64,000 bases of DNA, from positions 1 to 64,000 of the forward strand of contig NZ_MVQB01000016.1 of NCBI RefSeq assembly GCF_002067035.1, in the 5' to 3' direction. The stretch's first letter is position 1. Every line of letters begins with the position of its first letter. Under the pieces are notes generated by a model. The model was not told where the DNA came from and ran no database searches. It worked only from the letters and a program-made list of their open reading frames with translations. This document shows positions 50,478-60,344 of the stretch, one piece after another. Position numbers and translations under genes: made by a program. This DNA is from Methanoregula sp. PtaB.Bin085. Lineage in GTDB: Archaea > Halobacteriota > Methanomicrobia > Methanomicrobiales > Methanospirillaceae.

Positions 50478-52266
50478 AGATCTCACCATCCTCCCCGACC
50501 CCTTTCTTCACGATCAGGGTCATATCTTTCTTTGCCGCCTTCTGCACAAGCCGGTTTACGATCCCTGCAGCCCTGCGGGTGCCAAGCAGGGTGCGGAGTT
50601 CCATCTCGGTTGCTTTCCGGTGTGAGCGGAGAAAGAGCACGATCTTCTGCTCCTGGTCGTCGAGACCGAGCTGGTCTGTCACGGGCGGCTGCGGGGCGGC
50701 AGGTTTCCGGTGCGTCCGCGGGACGTTCATGACCGGCCGGTCGGCTACGGACTTCTCTTTGCACACGCTGATGAGCCGGAGGAAGTCAGCGGCATGGATA
50801 ACCGTGGTATGCGCCGGTATGACATCCATGCCGCAGAGGCAGTAATACTTGCAGCCCGGGTAATCCGTCTCTTCCAGAGCATTGGACGCGGTGATGAAAA
50901 AAGCCATTGCAAGCAGCTCGAGCCCGCGGCTGTCGAGGGCGGATCGCCGTTCCTCCAGTTTTTTCACCAGCATGTCCATGAGGCGTTTCAGCCGGAACAT
51001 CCCCCCGAGCTCGTCAAGGATGACCGATGCCACATGGACGAGGTCCTCCCCTTTCTTTACATTGGAGAGGATATACAGCATCACCTTCTCGCATTCTCGG
51101 TCCTCACCGCGGGCCGAGAGGAACCGGGCATATGCCGGGCCGCCGGCAAGGTAATCGGTCCGGTATGCCCGGTAATACCATGCGCGGGCCTCGGTCTCGT
51201 TGTTCTGGTCCTCATACAGCCTCGCGGTTTCCAGGAGGCCCGCAACATTGACATCATGGGACACATGTGAAAGGAACCGCACGGTAGCAGCATCGGCAGG
51301 CAGTCTCTTCGTAAGGTACGTGCGGTATCTCCCGATGACAAGGCCGAGCATCCCGAGGTCGCTCTTCGATGCCATCTCGTCGCGGACCAGCTCTTCGTAC
51401 GAAGCGAGGGCCTCATCGTGCCGGCCCAGCGCTGCCAGGAGGTCGGCCCGCACAAGCCGGATCACCGGTTCTTGGGAGCGGGAGAGGAGATCCTCTGTCG
51501 TGGCAAGTGCCCGGGTATAATCGCCGGTGGATTTCAGAAGCATGATATAATCGAGCAGGATGTCGTTCTCCGGCGCTGTGCGGGAATGGATGGCATAGGC
51601 ATCCAGCGATGCAGGAAGGTCGTACCGGGACAGGTAACCGAGATACTTGCGGAGAATGGCAGGGTCCTTTGTCTCCCGGTAAATCCGGCCAGCTGCTTCG
51701 GCAGCTTTTTTGAAGTCGTTCGTCCCTGCCAGGGCATCGAGGTACTCGTGGTGCCTGTCGCTCTCCCCGCCCGATCCGGTATGGAGAGCGAGGGCTTCCT
51801 CCGCGTCCCCGATCTCGATGAACGCCCGCATCAGGTGCCGGATATCGGAGGGTTTTCTCGCCAGATGGACAAGGCGCCGGAGGACCGGCAGCGCTCCCCG
51901 GTAGTCCCTCTGGAGGATGAGGTATTCCGCGTAGCTTCGCAGGGCGTCCTGGTTCGTGGGATCGAGGTGGACCGCGGTCGCGTACTCGGTTATTGCCGCC
52001 TCGTCCCCCTGCGCTTCGAGGATCTTCCCGAGATAACTGTGGACATACGAGGAGTCCGGCATCTTCTGGAGGAGGTCGCGGAAACTGGCCTCGGCATCGC
52101 TGGTCTTTCCCGTGTAGAAAAGGTTGGATGCGATGAGTACTTCGACAGCGGCATCGCGGTCCGCAACCGGCAGCGCTGTGCAGATTGCAAGCGACTCCTG
52201 GTACTTTCCCTCCTCGAAAAGCCGGAATGCCTCTTTTTTCGGATCGTTCTGTTGAGGTGCAGTCAT
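50458..52266 (-). CDS. TPR repeat protein with C-terminal winged helix
   Basis: 602 residues. The N-terminal part is a run of TPR-like helices (EAFRLFEEGKYQESLAICTAL, YVHSYLGKILEAQGDEAAITEYATAVHLDPTNQDALR, IGDAEEALALH, ...). The C-terminus (about 532-602) forms a likely winged helix: LDDQEQKIVLFLRSHRKATEMELRTLLGTRRAAGIVNRLVQKAAKK. It may bind DNA or partner proteins; the TPRs imply protein contacts. It starts in an ATGA overlap with the glycosyltransferase stop and overlaps the BrxD-type ATPase start. Confidence 0.75.
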   Translation of the reverse strand: MTAPQQNDPKKEAFRLFEEGKYQESLAICTALPVADRDAAVEVLIASNLFYTGKTSDAEASFRDLLQKMPDSSYVHSYLGKILEAQGDEAAITEYATAVHLDPTNQDALRSYAEYLILQRDYRGALPVLRRLVHLARKPSDIRHLMRAFIEIGDAEEALALHTGSGGESDRHHEYLDALAGTNDFKKAAEAAGRIYRETKDPAILRKYLGYLSRYDLPASLDAYAIHSRTAPENDILLDYIMLLKSTGDYTRALATTEDLLSRSQEPVIRLVRADLLAALGRHDEALASYEELVRDEMASKSDLGMLGLVIGRYRTYLTKRLPADAATVRFLSHVSHDVNVAGLLETARLYEDQNNETEARAWYYRAYRTDYLAGGPAYARFLSARGEDRECEKVMLYILSNVKKGEDLVHVASVILDELGGMFRLKRLMDMLVKKLEERRSALDSRGLELLAMAFFITASNALEETDYPGCKYYCLCGMDVIPAHTTVIHAADFLRLISVCKEKSVADRPVMNVPRTHRKPAAPQPPVTDQLGLDDQEQKIVLFLRSHRKATEMELRTLLGTRRAAGIVNRLVQKAAKKDMTLIVKKGVGEDGEIYEYAGT

Positions 52267-52970
52267 GACCCTGAAAAACCCAGCCTGACCCGGAACAGGC
52301 CGGCAACCATCCTCATCATGTCCCGCTTTTTCACCCGGGAATCGCTCCTGTTCTGCCATTCGATAGGAATCTCGGCCACGCTGAACCCGGCCCGGCGCAG
52401 GCGCCACAGGAGCTCGACATCGAACTCGAATCCCCGCGATACCATCGCCGGCAGGATCGCATCGATCGCTGTTTTCCGGAACACCTTTGCCCCGCACTGG
52501 GTATCGTGAAACTGCAACCCGAACAGGCACCGGATCAGGAGATTGAAACTCCTGCTTTCGACGCGCCGCAGGAGCCCCTGCCTGACCGTGAGGGTCGAGC
52601 CGTCCACCCAGCGTGAACCGATGGCTGCGTCGTATCCTTCAAGGCAGGAGAAGAGCCGCAGCATCTCGGGCATTGTCGTCGAGCCGTCGGCGTCGCAGAA
52701 CCCCACCAGTGGTGCCCGTGCGGCAGACAGCCCGGCAAGAACTCCCCCACCTTTCCCGAGGCGGTGGTTGAAGGTGAGACACCGGATCGTGAGGTCCGTT
52801 CTCCTGCGGGCAATCTCATCGACAACACGGGCCGTCCCGTCGGTCCCGTCGCAGACTACAATCAGTTCGCCATCGAAGCGGCCGATGGACTCAAAGAAAT
52901 TCCGGATGCGGTTCTCCTCGTTATAGGCCGGTATGACGAGGCTGCGGGGGATATCTGGAGGTGCGTTCAT
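52263..52970 (-). CDS. GT2-family glycosyltransferase, polyprenol-phosphate sugar synthase-like
   Basis: 235 residues: LVIPAYNEENRIRNFFES at the N-terminus, CDADGSTTMPEM as the DXD-type metal site (about residue 97), GSRWVDGS, and the C-terminal FEFDVELLWRLRRAGFSVAEIPIEWQNRSDSRV. It matches dolichyl-phosphate mannose/glucose synthase-like enzymes. No C-terminal membrane helices are seen. Start MNAPPDIPRS is used; longer starts exist. It is the first gene of the TPR/ATPase operon. Confidence 0.82.
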   Translation of the reverse strand: MNAPPDIPRSLVIPAYNEENRIRNFFESIGRFDGELIVVCDGTDGTARVVDEIARRRTDLTIRCLTFNHRLGKGGGVLAGLSAARAPLVGFCDADGSTTMPEMLRLFSCLEGYDAAIGSRWVDGSTLTVRQGLLRRVESRSFNLLIRCLFGLQFHDTQCGAKVFRKTAIDAILPAMVSRGFEFDVELLWRLRRAGFSVAEIPIEWQNRSDSRVKKRDMMRMVAGLFRVRLGFSGS

Positions 52971-53103
52971 GAGAGTTACGGGTGAAAGGCTGGTGTCGTG
53001 CGACCTGGTATCCAGGGACCTGACATGCCAGAGCATTGTTCCGGGATCACATGATCCGAATCGTGGTCTGTCCTGTACGTTTTGGTAAAGAATCCCAATA
53101 ACG

Positions 53104-53337
53104 TTACTGGTGCTGGCCGAGATGCCGTGCGAGCATGGTCCCGGGCCGGTACTTCTCGGCAATGGCAAGCGCCGTGCTGCGGAGGGCTTTGTGCTCGGCA
53201 AGGCAGCTTTCGGGCGGGGGGCTTTTCCGGAGGATAGCGGAGGTGTTCTCCGTCACCTGGATGAGCTCGGTCGCGATGAGGGCATCAAGCCAGATGAGGT
53301 CGGCAAGCATCTCTTTGATCTCGTTGTCCTGCTGCAT
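53104..53337 (-). CDS. Small protein of unknown function (77 aa)
   Basis: 77 residues, starting MQQDNEIKEMLADLIWLDAL; mostly helical and polar, with one Cys (ESCLAEHKALRSTALAIAEKYRPG). There is no Shine-Dalgarno, but a TATA-like ccttaatatca lies about 27-35 bases upstream, which would give a leaderless transcript. It is divergent from the thioesterase gene. Unknown family. Confidence 0.5.
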   Translation of the reverse strand: MQQDNEIKEMLADLIWLDALIATELIQVTENTSAILRKSPPPESCLAEHKALRSTALAIAEKYRPGTMLARHLGQHQ

Positions 53338-53483
53338 GCAGGAAAGGTCTCGTGCCGGTGATATTAAGGGTGCGGAACAGGGAGACGCGGATCTGTACGC
53401 CGGCCGATACCCGTGCTCCCGTGCCGGCGCTGGCGTATGTCAAAGCAACCTTAATCGTTTCCCGTGGCAATCTCTGGTACAGC

Positions 53484-53900
53484 ATGTCATATTCCGAACG
53501 GATCAAAAGAGACGGCCGGAAGGCCAACCCGTTCTTCTGTTTCACGGGAATCGATATCGTCAGGGCAGAACCGGGCAAAGCGGTCCTTTCCCTGGTGGTC
53601 AGGCCTGAACTGCATAATGGTGTCGGGTGGCTGCAGGGGGGCATGCTTGTCGCCCTCGCGGATGAGGCGATGGCCCTGGCACTCTACCCCCTCCTCGGCA
53701 CGAACGAGGGGATTGCCACGATCGCCGAATCCACCAGTTTCATCAGGGGCGTACGGGACGGGACGATCCGTGCGGAAGCACGTGTCATCAAGAAGGGACG
53801 CCGGGTCGCATTCATGGAAGCAGAGGTAACCGCAGATGACGGCGAAAAAACCCTGCTGTCGCGGACAACGGCATCGTTTGCCGTGACCGCGATGAAGTAA
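53484..53900 (+). CDS. PaaI-type hotdog thioesterase
   Basis: 138 residues: RPELHNGVGWLQGGMLVALADEAMALALYPLL (the hotdog helix with HNG and GGMLVALADEA), then TIAESTSFIRGVRDGTIRAEARVIKKGRRVAFMEAEVTADDG. It should hydrolyse acyl-CoA-type or related thioesters; the substrate is unknown. The start MSYSERIKRDGRKANPFFC is chosen because upstream residues are atypical. It is divergent from the 77-aa protein. Confidence 0.85.
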   Translation: MSYSERIKRDGRKANPFFCFTGIDIVRAEPGKAVLSLVVRPELHNGVGWLQGGMLVALADEAMALALYPLLGTNEGIATIAESTSFIRGVRDGTIRAEARVIKKGRRVAFMEAEVTADDGEKTLLSRTTASFAVTAMK

Positions 53901-53939
53901 AAAAAATGTGCGCCGGAGAAATCCTGTTTTTTAGGAAAT

Positions 53940-54115
53940 AATGCCCCCCTTGCGCCAGCCCTGACGGCCCTCAGCACCCCTTTGGGGCGGGGGCGCATTG
54001 CGATAGTGAATAATTTTCTTTTCTCATGGGTTATGGAAAACCTTCTGAGTGATGATCGCAATGAGGGGGTTGCCACAGCGGCGTGGGAGGAGCCCCCGAG
54101 AGCGTGGATCTGAAA
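53940..54115. repeat. Palindromic interspersed element, copy C (inverted)
   Basis: Inverse orientation to copy B. It keeps the inner arms GCATTGCGATAGTGA and the GATGATCGCAATGAG segment, plus the GATCCACGCTCT end block on the complementary strand. Dyad symmetry spans most of the element. It lies between the thioesterase and TPR genes. Confidence 0.75.
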
Positions 54116-54135
54116 ATCTCTGCAGAGAAAAAAGA

Positions 54136-54915
54136 TTATCTCTTTCCGGCTTTCTTTTTCTTTCCCTGAGGCTCCGGTTCGGCCGGTTTCCTGAATTTCA
54201 CATACCAGATGACAATGCCGATAACCGCAACAAGGATGATTCCCATGAGGATGCTCATGGTCCGGGATGAGTCTGCCTCACCTTTCCGTGCCACATCGAG
54301 GCCGTCAGCGGCAGCAACATTGAAAGGATCGGTCTCATTTGCCCGGATGAACGCTGCTGATGCTTCCTTGTATTTTCCCATCCCGGCCAGGAGATTTCCC
54401 TGGTTGATAAGGGCGTTGGTGTAATTCCCGTCGAAGGATACTGCCTTGTCGTACGCTGCCAGGGCATCCTGTTTCCTCCCGAGCTGCTCGAGGGCCCAGC
54501 CCTTGTTGTTCCAGAGCATGGGATCCTTTGGATACACGGCAAGACCGGCTTCAGCAGTTGTAACTGCTCCGGTAAAATTCTTCATCTGGATCAGGGCGTA
54601 GGTTTTTCCCTGGTAGAGGTACTGGAGACCGTCTGTTTTTTTCAGCATCGTGAGGTTCTCAGAAAGGGCCCGGTCATACAGGGAAATTATACCGGGATAA
54701 TCGCAGGTATCGCCGCACCCGGCAAGCTGGCGCTGTGCGTAATTGAAATATTTCGTTGCCACATCCTGTTCAAGATCTGCTGTCTGGTTCGTGACGCTGG
54801 TCACGTTTTTGCCGGTAATGAATTCTGTCACGTTTGCTTCTGACAGGACCGGTTGAACGAGGAGGACGGCAAGGAGAAGGATAACCGGAAGTATGCGATA
54901 TCGCCTGAAATTCAT
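54136..54915 (-). CDS. Membrane-anchored outer TPR protein
   Basis: 259 residues. Signal-type N-terminus (MNFRRYRILPVILLLAVLLVQPVLSE), a TPR domain (about 60-205: PGIISLYDRALSEN, LWNNKGWALEQLGRKQDALAAYDKAVSFDGNYTNALINQGNLLAGMGKYKEASAAFIRANETDPFN) and a C-terminal helix (SILMGIILVAVIGIVIWYVKF) with a basic cytoplasmic tail. It would be displayed outside the cell and anchored at its C-terminus. Partners unknown. Confidence 0.83.
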   Translation of the reverse strand: MNFRRYRILPVILLLAVLLVQPVLSEANVTEFITGKNVTSVTNQTADLEQDVATKYFNYAQRQLAGCGDTCDYPGIISLYDRALSENLTMLKKTDGLQYLYQGKTYALIQMKNFTGAVTTAEAGLAVYPKDPMLWNNKGWALEQLGRKQDALAAYDKAVSFDGNYTNALINQGNLLAGMGKYKEASAAFIRANETDPFNVAAADGLDVARKGEADSSRTMSILMGIILVAVIGIVIWYVKFRKPAEPEPQGKKKKAGKR

Positions 54916-55023
54916 GGTATATCGTTTCCCGGCCGGTCACATTAAGATTCCTTATCCGGGGGTTATCCGGCATTTCCGGCCTGGTGGGTAAACGGGACAG
55001 CCGGATCCGGCCGGTCTCCCGGT

Positions 55024-55087
55024 TCCGACGTTAAGATACAACTAATAGGGATTGTGAGCAAGATATAGACCAACGGGGAGATCTCCA
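55024..55087 (+). promoter_or_regulatory. Putative pyrG promoter
   Basis: The region gttccgacgttaagatacaactaatagggattg before the GTG start is relatively A/T-rich and includes TATA-like taagatac. Weak evidence. Confidence 0.3.
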
Positions 55088-56668
55088 GTGAAGTACATCA
55101 TTGTTACCGGCGGCGTGATGAGCGGCCTTGGGAAAGGCATCACCGCTGCGTCAGTAGGACGGATCCTGAAAAACCGCGGTTACCGGGTTACCGCTGTCAA
55201 GATCGACCCTTACCTGAACATCGATGCCGGCACCATGAACCCCGCCCAGCACGGCGAAGTGTTCGTGCTCAAGGACGGAAGCGAGGTCGACCTTGACCTC
55301 GGGAACTACGAGCGCTTCCTTGACATCGAGCTGACGGCCTCCCACAACATCACGACCGGAAAGGTGTACCGCACGGTCATCCAGAAGGAACGCCGCGGGG
55401 ATTTCCTTGGCGAAACCGTCCAGATCATCCCCCACATCACCGACCAGATCAAGACCTGCATCCGGCAGGCCGCCGAGGAGGAGTTCCCGGACGGGACCCG
55501 GGCCGATATCTGCCTTGTCGAGGTCGGCGGTACCGTGGGCGACATCGAGAGCATGCCGTTCCTCGAGGCCATCCGGCAGATGCGTGGCGAGCTCCCCCCG
55601 CACGACTACGTCCTGATCCATGTCACCCTGATCCCGCAGGACACAATGGGTGACATGAAGACCAAGCCCACGCAGCACTCGGTCAAGGCACTGCGGGAGC
55701 TGGGACTCCACGCGGATATCATCGTCGGCCGGAGCCCAAACCCCATCGGTGCCGGTACAAAACGGAAGATCTCCGCGTTCTGCGATCTCCCGCAGAGCGC
55801 GGTCATCTCGGCGGCCACGGCACCGGATACGTACGCTGTCCCGATGGAGATGGAGAAGGAAGGGATCGCAGACGTGCTCTCCGCCCATCTCGGCCTTGAC
55901 AAAAAAGAGGCCGACACGACGTGGTACCGGATCGTCAACAGGGAATACACGAACCGGGTGACGGTTGCCATCGTGAGCAAGTACGGCATCGAGGACGTGT
56001 ACATCAGTATCAAGGAGTCCCTCAAGCACGCGGGCCGGGCGCTCTCGACGGAGGTCAAGATCGCGTGGCTCGATGCGGAGCGCTACGAGCGGTGTTCCCT
56101 CAAGGATTACGACGGGATCCTCATACCGGGCGGCTTCGGCAAGCGGGGGATCGAGGGGAAGATCGAAGCGATTAAGTTCGCCCGCGAAAACAAGGTCCCC
56201 TTCCTTGGTCTCTGCCTCGGGTTCCAGCTGGCGACCATTGAATTTGCCCGGCACAAGGCAGGAATTACGGACGCCACGAGTGAGGAGTTCGGCGAAGGTA
56301 CGCATGTGATAGCGCTCCTCCCCGAGCAGGAAGGCCTCAACCAGCTCGGCGGCACGATGCGCCTCGGGAACTACACGGCAGACATCCGGGAGGGAACGCT
56401 CGCGAACAAACTCTACGGGACGAAACAAATTGTCGAGCGCCACCGGCACCGGTATGAAGTGAACCCGGTCCACATCGAGAGGCTGGAGAAGGCCGGACTC
56501 GTCTTCTCGGCAACGAACCGGAACAGAATGGAGTGCCTCGAGCTGACGGATCACCCGTTCTTCTTTGCCACCCAGTTCCACCCGGAGTTCAAGTCCCGGC
56601 CCACGAAACCGTCGCCGCCGTATCTCGGTTTTGTTGAGGCGTGCAGGGCGAACAAGCGGACAAAATAA
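55088..56668 (+). CDS. pyrG: CTP synthase
   Basis: 526 residues with GTG start (GGAG upstream). Synthetase domain: [48 protein letters not shown] and [19 protein letters not shown]-terminal glutaminase: [17 protein letters not shown] (catalytic Cys) and [13 protein letters not shown] (His/Glu). It makes CTP from UTP using glutamine and ATP. guaAb follows 36 bases after the stop, so both nucleotide genes may share a transcript. Confidence 0.97.
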   Translation: MKYIIVTGGVMSGLGKGITAASVGRILKNRGYRVTAVKIDPYLNIDAGTMNPAQHGEVFVLKDGSEVDLDLGNYERFLDIELTASHNITTGKVYRTVIQKERRGDFLGETVQIIPHITDQIKTCIRQAAEEEFPDGTRADICLVEVGGTVGDIESMPFLEAIRQMRGELPPHDYVLIHVTLIPQDTMGDMKTKPTQHSVKALRELGLHADIIVGRSPNPIGAGTKRKISAFCDLPQSAVISAATAPDTYAVPMEMEKEGIADVLSAHLGLDKKEADTTWYRIVNREYTNRVTVAIVSKYGIEDVYISIKESLKHAGRALSTEVKIAWLDAERYERCSLKDYDGILIPGGFGKRGIEGKIEAIKFARENKVPFLGLCLGFQLATIEFARHKAGITDATSEEFGEGTHVIALLPEQEGLNQLGGTMRLGNYTADIREGTLANKLYGTKQIVERHRHRYEVNPVHIERLEKAGLVFSATNRNRMECLELTDHPFFFATQFHPEFKSRPTKPSPPYLGFVEACRANKRTK

Positions 56669-56704
56669 GAAACGAACGACAGGATCAGACGATTGGAGAA
56701 TACC

Positions 56705-57622
56705 ATGGTCAATACGAAAAAATTCATTGAAAAAGCAATAGACGAGATAAAAACAGCGGCAGGAAACGAGAAGGTTGTCATGGCCCTTTCAGGGGGGGTC
56801 GACAGCTCGGTCTGCGCTGCGCTTGCAGCACGGGCTGTCGGCGACAACCTGATCCCGATCTATATCGATACCGGCCTGATGCGGAAAGGCGAGACCGAGA
56901 GGATCCGCACCATCTTTTCGGATATCCGCCTTGACGTTGTGCATGCGGAGGACGAGTTCCTCGGATCCCTGAAGGGCATTGTTGATCCCGAAGCGAAAAG
57001 GAAAGCGATCGGTGAACGATTCATCCGTGTCTTCGAGCGGGAGGCAAAGAAGAACGGGGCGAAATGCCTGCTGCAGGGAACCATCTACCCCGACCGGATC
57101 GAGAGCGAGGGCGGGATAAAAAGCCACCACAACGTCGGCGGCATGCCGCTCCACATGGAGTTTTCGAAGGTGATCGAGCCGATCCGGGACCTGTACAAGG
57201 ATGAAGTGCGGGACGTTGCGGGTGCGCTCGGGCTTCCGAAGGAGATCCAGCACCGGATGCCGTTTCCGGGTCCCGGCCTTGCCGTCAGGGTGCTCGGCGA
57301 GGTAACAAAGGAGAAGGTCGCGGTTGTCCGGGAAGCGAACTGGATTGTCGAGGACGAGATCGTCGAGAAATACCGGCCGTGGCAGTGTTTCGCGGCGCTT
57401 CTCGGGCTCGGGACGGGTGTCAAGGGCGACAACCGCATCCATGGCTGGATCGTTGCCGTGAGAGCCGTGAACTCGCGGGATGCCATGACCGCCGACCCCA
57501 TCGACATCCCCTTCGCGCACCTGACCAGAATCGGGTCGAGAATCACTGCAGACATCCCGAGCGTTGCCCGGGTTGTCTACGATATCACGGCGAAACCGCC
57601 GGCAACGATCGAATATGAATAA
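56705..57622 (+). CDS. guaAb: GMP synthase, ATP-pyrophosphatase subunit
   Basis: 305 residues: the PP-loop [60 protein letters not shown], and [18 protein letters not shown]. In archaea the ATP-pyrophosphatase and the glutaminase (guaAa) are separate; the glutaminase gene is not in the window. The start after GGAG is used; TTG four codons earlier is the alternative. Confidence 0.95.
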   Translation: MVNTKKFIEKAIDEIKTAAGNEKVVMALSGGVDSSVCAALAARAVGDNLIPIYIDTGLMRKGETERIRTIFSDIRLDVVHAEDEFLGSLKGIVDPEAKRKAIGERFIRVFEREAKKNGAKCLLQGTIYPDRIESEGGIKSHHNVGGMPLHMEFSKVIEPIRDLYKDEVRDVAGALGLPKEIQHRMPFPGPGLAVRVLGEVTKEKVAVVREANWIVEDEIVEKYRPWQCFAALLGLGTGVKGDNRIHGWIVAVRAVNSRDAMTADPIDIPFAHLTRIGSRITADIPSVARVVYDITAKPPATIEYE

Positions 57623-57662
57623 CCGGAAAACTACAAAACCAGACGAAACAACGTGATACACA

Positions 57663-58805
57663 ATGGAAAAAACGAGCATCTACAAGCAACTCGATGAACA
57701 ATACTTCATGCCCGCGTTCACCCGTGAAATTGCCCTCGTCAAGGGCAAGGGAACGAAAGTCTGGGACGCGGAAGGGAAGGAATACCTCGACTGCGTTGCC
57801 GGTATCGCCGTCTGCAGCACCGGCCACTGCCACCCCGCTGTCGTGAAGGCGATCTGCAGCCAGGCCCGCGAGCTCATCCACTGCTCGAACCTGTACTATG
57901 TCCCGCACCAGGGTGACCTTGCAAAGAAACTCGTGGAGATCACCGGGATGCACAAGGCCTTCTTCTCCAACTCCGGCGCCGAATCGACTGACGGGGCGCT
58001 CAAGCTTGCCCGCGTCAGGACCGGGAAGAAGAAATTTGTTGCCTTCACCCACGGGTTCCACGGGCGTACTGTCGGCTCACTCGCCGTTACCCACAAGCCC
58101 CCCATCCGTGAGCCGTTCGAACCGCTCGGCATGGTGAAGACCTTTGTGGAGTACGGTGACGTGGACGGGCTCCGGAAGGCGGTTGACAGCGACACGGCCG
58201 GTGTCATCGTTGAACCCATCCAGGGCGAGGCCGGCGTCATCATCCCGCCTGACAGTTTCCTCGAAGGCATCCGCGATGTCTGTGACAAAACAGGAGCCCT
58301 CATGATCGTCGATGAGGTGCAGACCGGCATGGGCCGCACCGGGAAATGGCTCGCCATGCAGCACACAAAAGTGCAGCCCGATATCGTCACGCTGGCAAAG
58401 GGGATAGCGAGCGGTTTCCCCATGGGCGCCCTTGTAGCCCGCGAAGGGCTCGAGTTCAAAAAGAGCGAGCACGGCAGCACCTTTGCCGGCGGCCCGCTTG
58501 CATGCGCAGCAGCGCTTGCAACCATCGGGGTCATCGAAAAGATCCTCCCCGACATCAGCCGGAAAGGCGAACGCTTCCGCACGGGGCTCGCGAAGCACAA
58601 CCCGCGGGTACGCGGGCTGATGATCGGCGTGACTGTCGGAGACAAGTGCCCGGAGATCCAGAAGAAATGCGCGGAAGAGGGCGTTTTGGTCAACTGTGCG
58701 GCTGACGGGAACCTGCGGCTCGTCCCCCCGCTCACCATCACCAATGCCGAGATCGACCGTGTCGTGAAGGTTGTCAATGGAGCGATTGGTCAGGTCGTGC
58801 TATAA
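57663..58805 (+). CDS. argD: Acetylornithine aminotransferase
   Basis: 380 residues, class III aminotransferase: DCVAGIAVCSTGHCHP, FSNSGAESTDGALKLAR, IVDEVQTGMGRTGKW and TLAKGIASGFPMGALVA with the PLP lysine (about residue 243), STFAGGPLACAA. In arginine synthesis it converts N-acetylglutamate semialdehyde to N-acetylornithine. It could also be a broad-specificity member of this family. It overlaps the hisC start by 29 bases. Confidence 0.93.
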   Translation: MEKTSIYKQLDEQYFMPAFTREIALVKGKGTKVWDAEGKEYLDCVAGIAVCSTGHCHPAVVKAICSQARELIHCSNLYYVPHQGDLAKKLVEITGMHKAFFSNSGAESTDGALKLARVRTGKKKFVAFTHGFHGRTVGSLAVTHKPPIREPFEPLGMVKTFVEYGDVDGLRKAVDSDTAGVIVEPIQGEAGVIIPPDSFLEGIRDVCDKTGALMIVDEVQTGMGRTGKWLAMQHTKVQPDIVTLAKGIASGFPMGALVAREGLEFKKSEHGSTFAGGPLACAAALATIGVIEKILPDISRKGERFRTGLAKHNPRVRGLMIGVTVGDKCPEIQKKCAEEGVLVNCAADGNLRLVPPLTITNAEIDRVVKVVNGAIGQVVL

Positions 58806-59835
58806 GCAAAAGAGCGGCTACGCTTTTGCGAAGAAAGCGGAGGATATTGCGCGCGAGTACGGCATCGACCGTGTCGCCCGCCTGGCGAGCAACGAGAACC
58901 CGGAACCCCTTTCCCCCCTTGCGCTGAAGGCCGCTGAGGAAGCCCTCCGGACCGTGAACCGCTATCCCGACGAGCGGGTGAACGTGCTGATGAACGCCCT
59001 CCGTCAACACTACGGGGACTACCACTTCGTCACGGGCGTCGGCATGGACGGGGTCATCGAAACCCTCTTCCGGACGCTTGTGGAGCCCGGCGAGAAGGTT
59101 GCCGTATCCACGCCCACGTTCTCCTTCTATGCCCTTGCAGCCATGGGGCAGGGCGCCGAAGTCGTTACCGTCCCCCGCGAGCCGGACTTCTCGGTCGATC
59201 CGAAGAAACTTATCAGGGCCGCAAAAGAGTCGAAGGTGACTGTCCTCTGTTCCCCCAACAACCCGACGGGGAATGCAACCGGCACGGATGTTGTCCGGGA
59301 GATCCTCGAGGCGATCGAAGGTGTGCTCTTCCTTGACAATGCCTACGTGGAGTTCTCGGGCATCGACTATCTCCCGCTGATGAAGAAGCACGAGAACCTT
59401 GTCCTGGGCCGGACCTTCTCCAAGGTCTACTCCCTTGCCGGTCTCCGGATCGGGTACGCGTTCTCCCCGCGCTGGCTGCAGCCGTGGTACAACCGGGCCG
59501 GAACGCCTTTTACGGTGAATTCGGTCTCGATGGCCGCAGCCGCTGCGGCACTGTCCGACACGGGTCACGCGGATCGCTACATCGTCCAGGTAAAACGCTG
59601 GCGGAAGAAATTTGCAAAGGACGTCAGGTTCCCGGTCCTGCCTTCGGACGCGAATTTCGTCATGATCGATGTCGCACCCCGGAGCGGCGATGAAGTGGTC
59701 GGGGAGCTTGCGCGGAAGGGCGTTATCGTCCGGTCCTGCCGGAGTTTTGCCGGGCTCGAGGACCACTATATCCGTGTCAGTGTCGGCGAGGACTGGGAGA
59801 ACGAGCGCTTCGTGCAGGAGATCAACGCGCTATGA
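58777..59835 (+). CDS. hisC: Histidinol-phosphate aminotransferase
   Basis: 352 residues, class I/II aminotransferase: RLASNENPEPLSPLALKAAEEALRTVNRYPDERV, SPNNPTGNATG, DNAYVEFSG, RTFSKVYSLAGLRIGYAF with the PLP lysine. It converts imidazole acetol phosphate to histidinol phosphate. The start inside the argD 3' end is the first ATG giving the family N-terminus. The AK6-type gene overlaps its stop in an ATGA. Confidence 0.92.
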   Translation: MERLVRSCYKQKSGYAFAKKAEDIAREYGIDRVARLASNENPEPLSPLALKAAEEALRTVNRYPDERVNVLMNALRQHYGDYHFVTGVGMDGVIETLFRTLVEPGEKVAVSTPTFSFYALAAMGQGAEVVTVPREPDFSVDPKKLIRAAKESKVTVLCSPNNPTGNATGTDVVREILEAIEGVLFLDNAYVEFSGIDYLPLMKKHENLVLGRTFSKVYSLAGLRIGYAFSPRWLQPWYNRAGTPFTVNSVSMAAAAAALSDTGHADRYIVQVKRWRKKFAKDVRFPVLPSDANFVMIDVAPRSGDEVVGELARKGVIVRSCRSFAGLEDHYIRVSVGEDWENERFVQEINAL

Positions 59836-60344
59836 TGTGCGGCATCACGGGAACGCCCGGGACCGGCAAATCGCTGATCGGTGAGGAGCTCTCCCGCCGC
59901 GGGCACACGATTGTCCACCTGACAACCACGGTGGGTCCCTATGTCATTGACGAGGATGACGAGCGGAACGTGCAGGTCATCGATACCGACCGGTGGGTTG
60001 CGGAGTTCAGACCCGTGGACGGGTTTGTCGAGGGCCATATGGCCCATTACCTCCCCTGCGACAAAATTGTCGTGCTCCGCTGCCGGCCCGACGAGCTGAA
60101 AAAACGCCTTGCCCAGCGGAAATACCCGGAGAAGAAGATCCGGGAGAACGCTGATGCAGAAGCCCTCGACGTCATCCTGGTCGAGACCGTGGAGGCATTC
60201 GAACCCGGGCAGATCCTTGAACTGGACACGACAGGTCATGACGCGGCGTACGGCGCCGGCATCATCGAGGGATTTGCCCGCGGCGCGATCCCGGCAGACT
60301 TCGGCCATATCGACTGGTCGGGATATCTCGGGGTGCAGCCATGA
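59832..60344 (+). CDS. Fap7/AK6-type adenylate kinase-like protein
   Basis: 170 residues: P-loop GITGTPGTGKSLIGEELSRRGH, then IDTDRWVAEF, FVEGHMAHYLPCDKIVVLRCRPDEL and the lid-like RLAQRKYPEKKIRENADAEALDVILVE. This is the AK6/Fap7 family; homologues act both as ATP/AMP kinase and in late small-subunit ribosome biogenesis. It begins in an ATGA with hisC and overlaps the next gene in the same way. Confidence 0.9.
   Translation: MMCGITGTPGTGKSLIGEELSRRGHTIVHLTTTVGPYVIDEDDERNVQVIDTDRWVAEFRPVDGFVEGHMAHYLPCDKIVVLRCRPDELKKRLAQRKYPEKKIRENADAEALDVILVETVEAFEPGQILELDTTGHDAAYGAGIIEGFARGAIPADFGHIDWSGYLGVQP

Noticed and set aside
55151-56581. 476-codon frame antisense to pyrG
   Set aside because: CTP synthase is intact on the plus strand.
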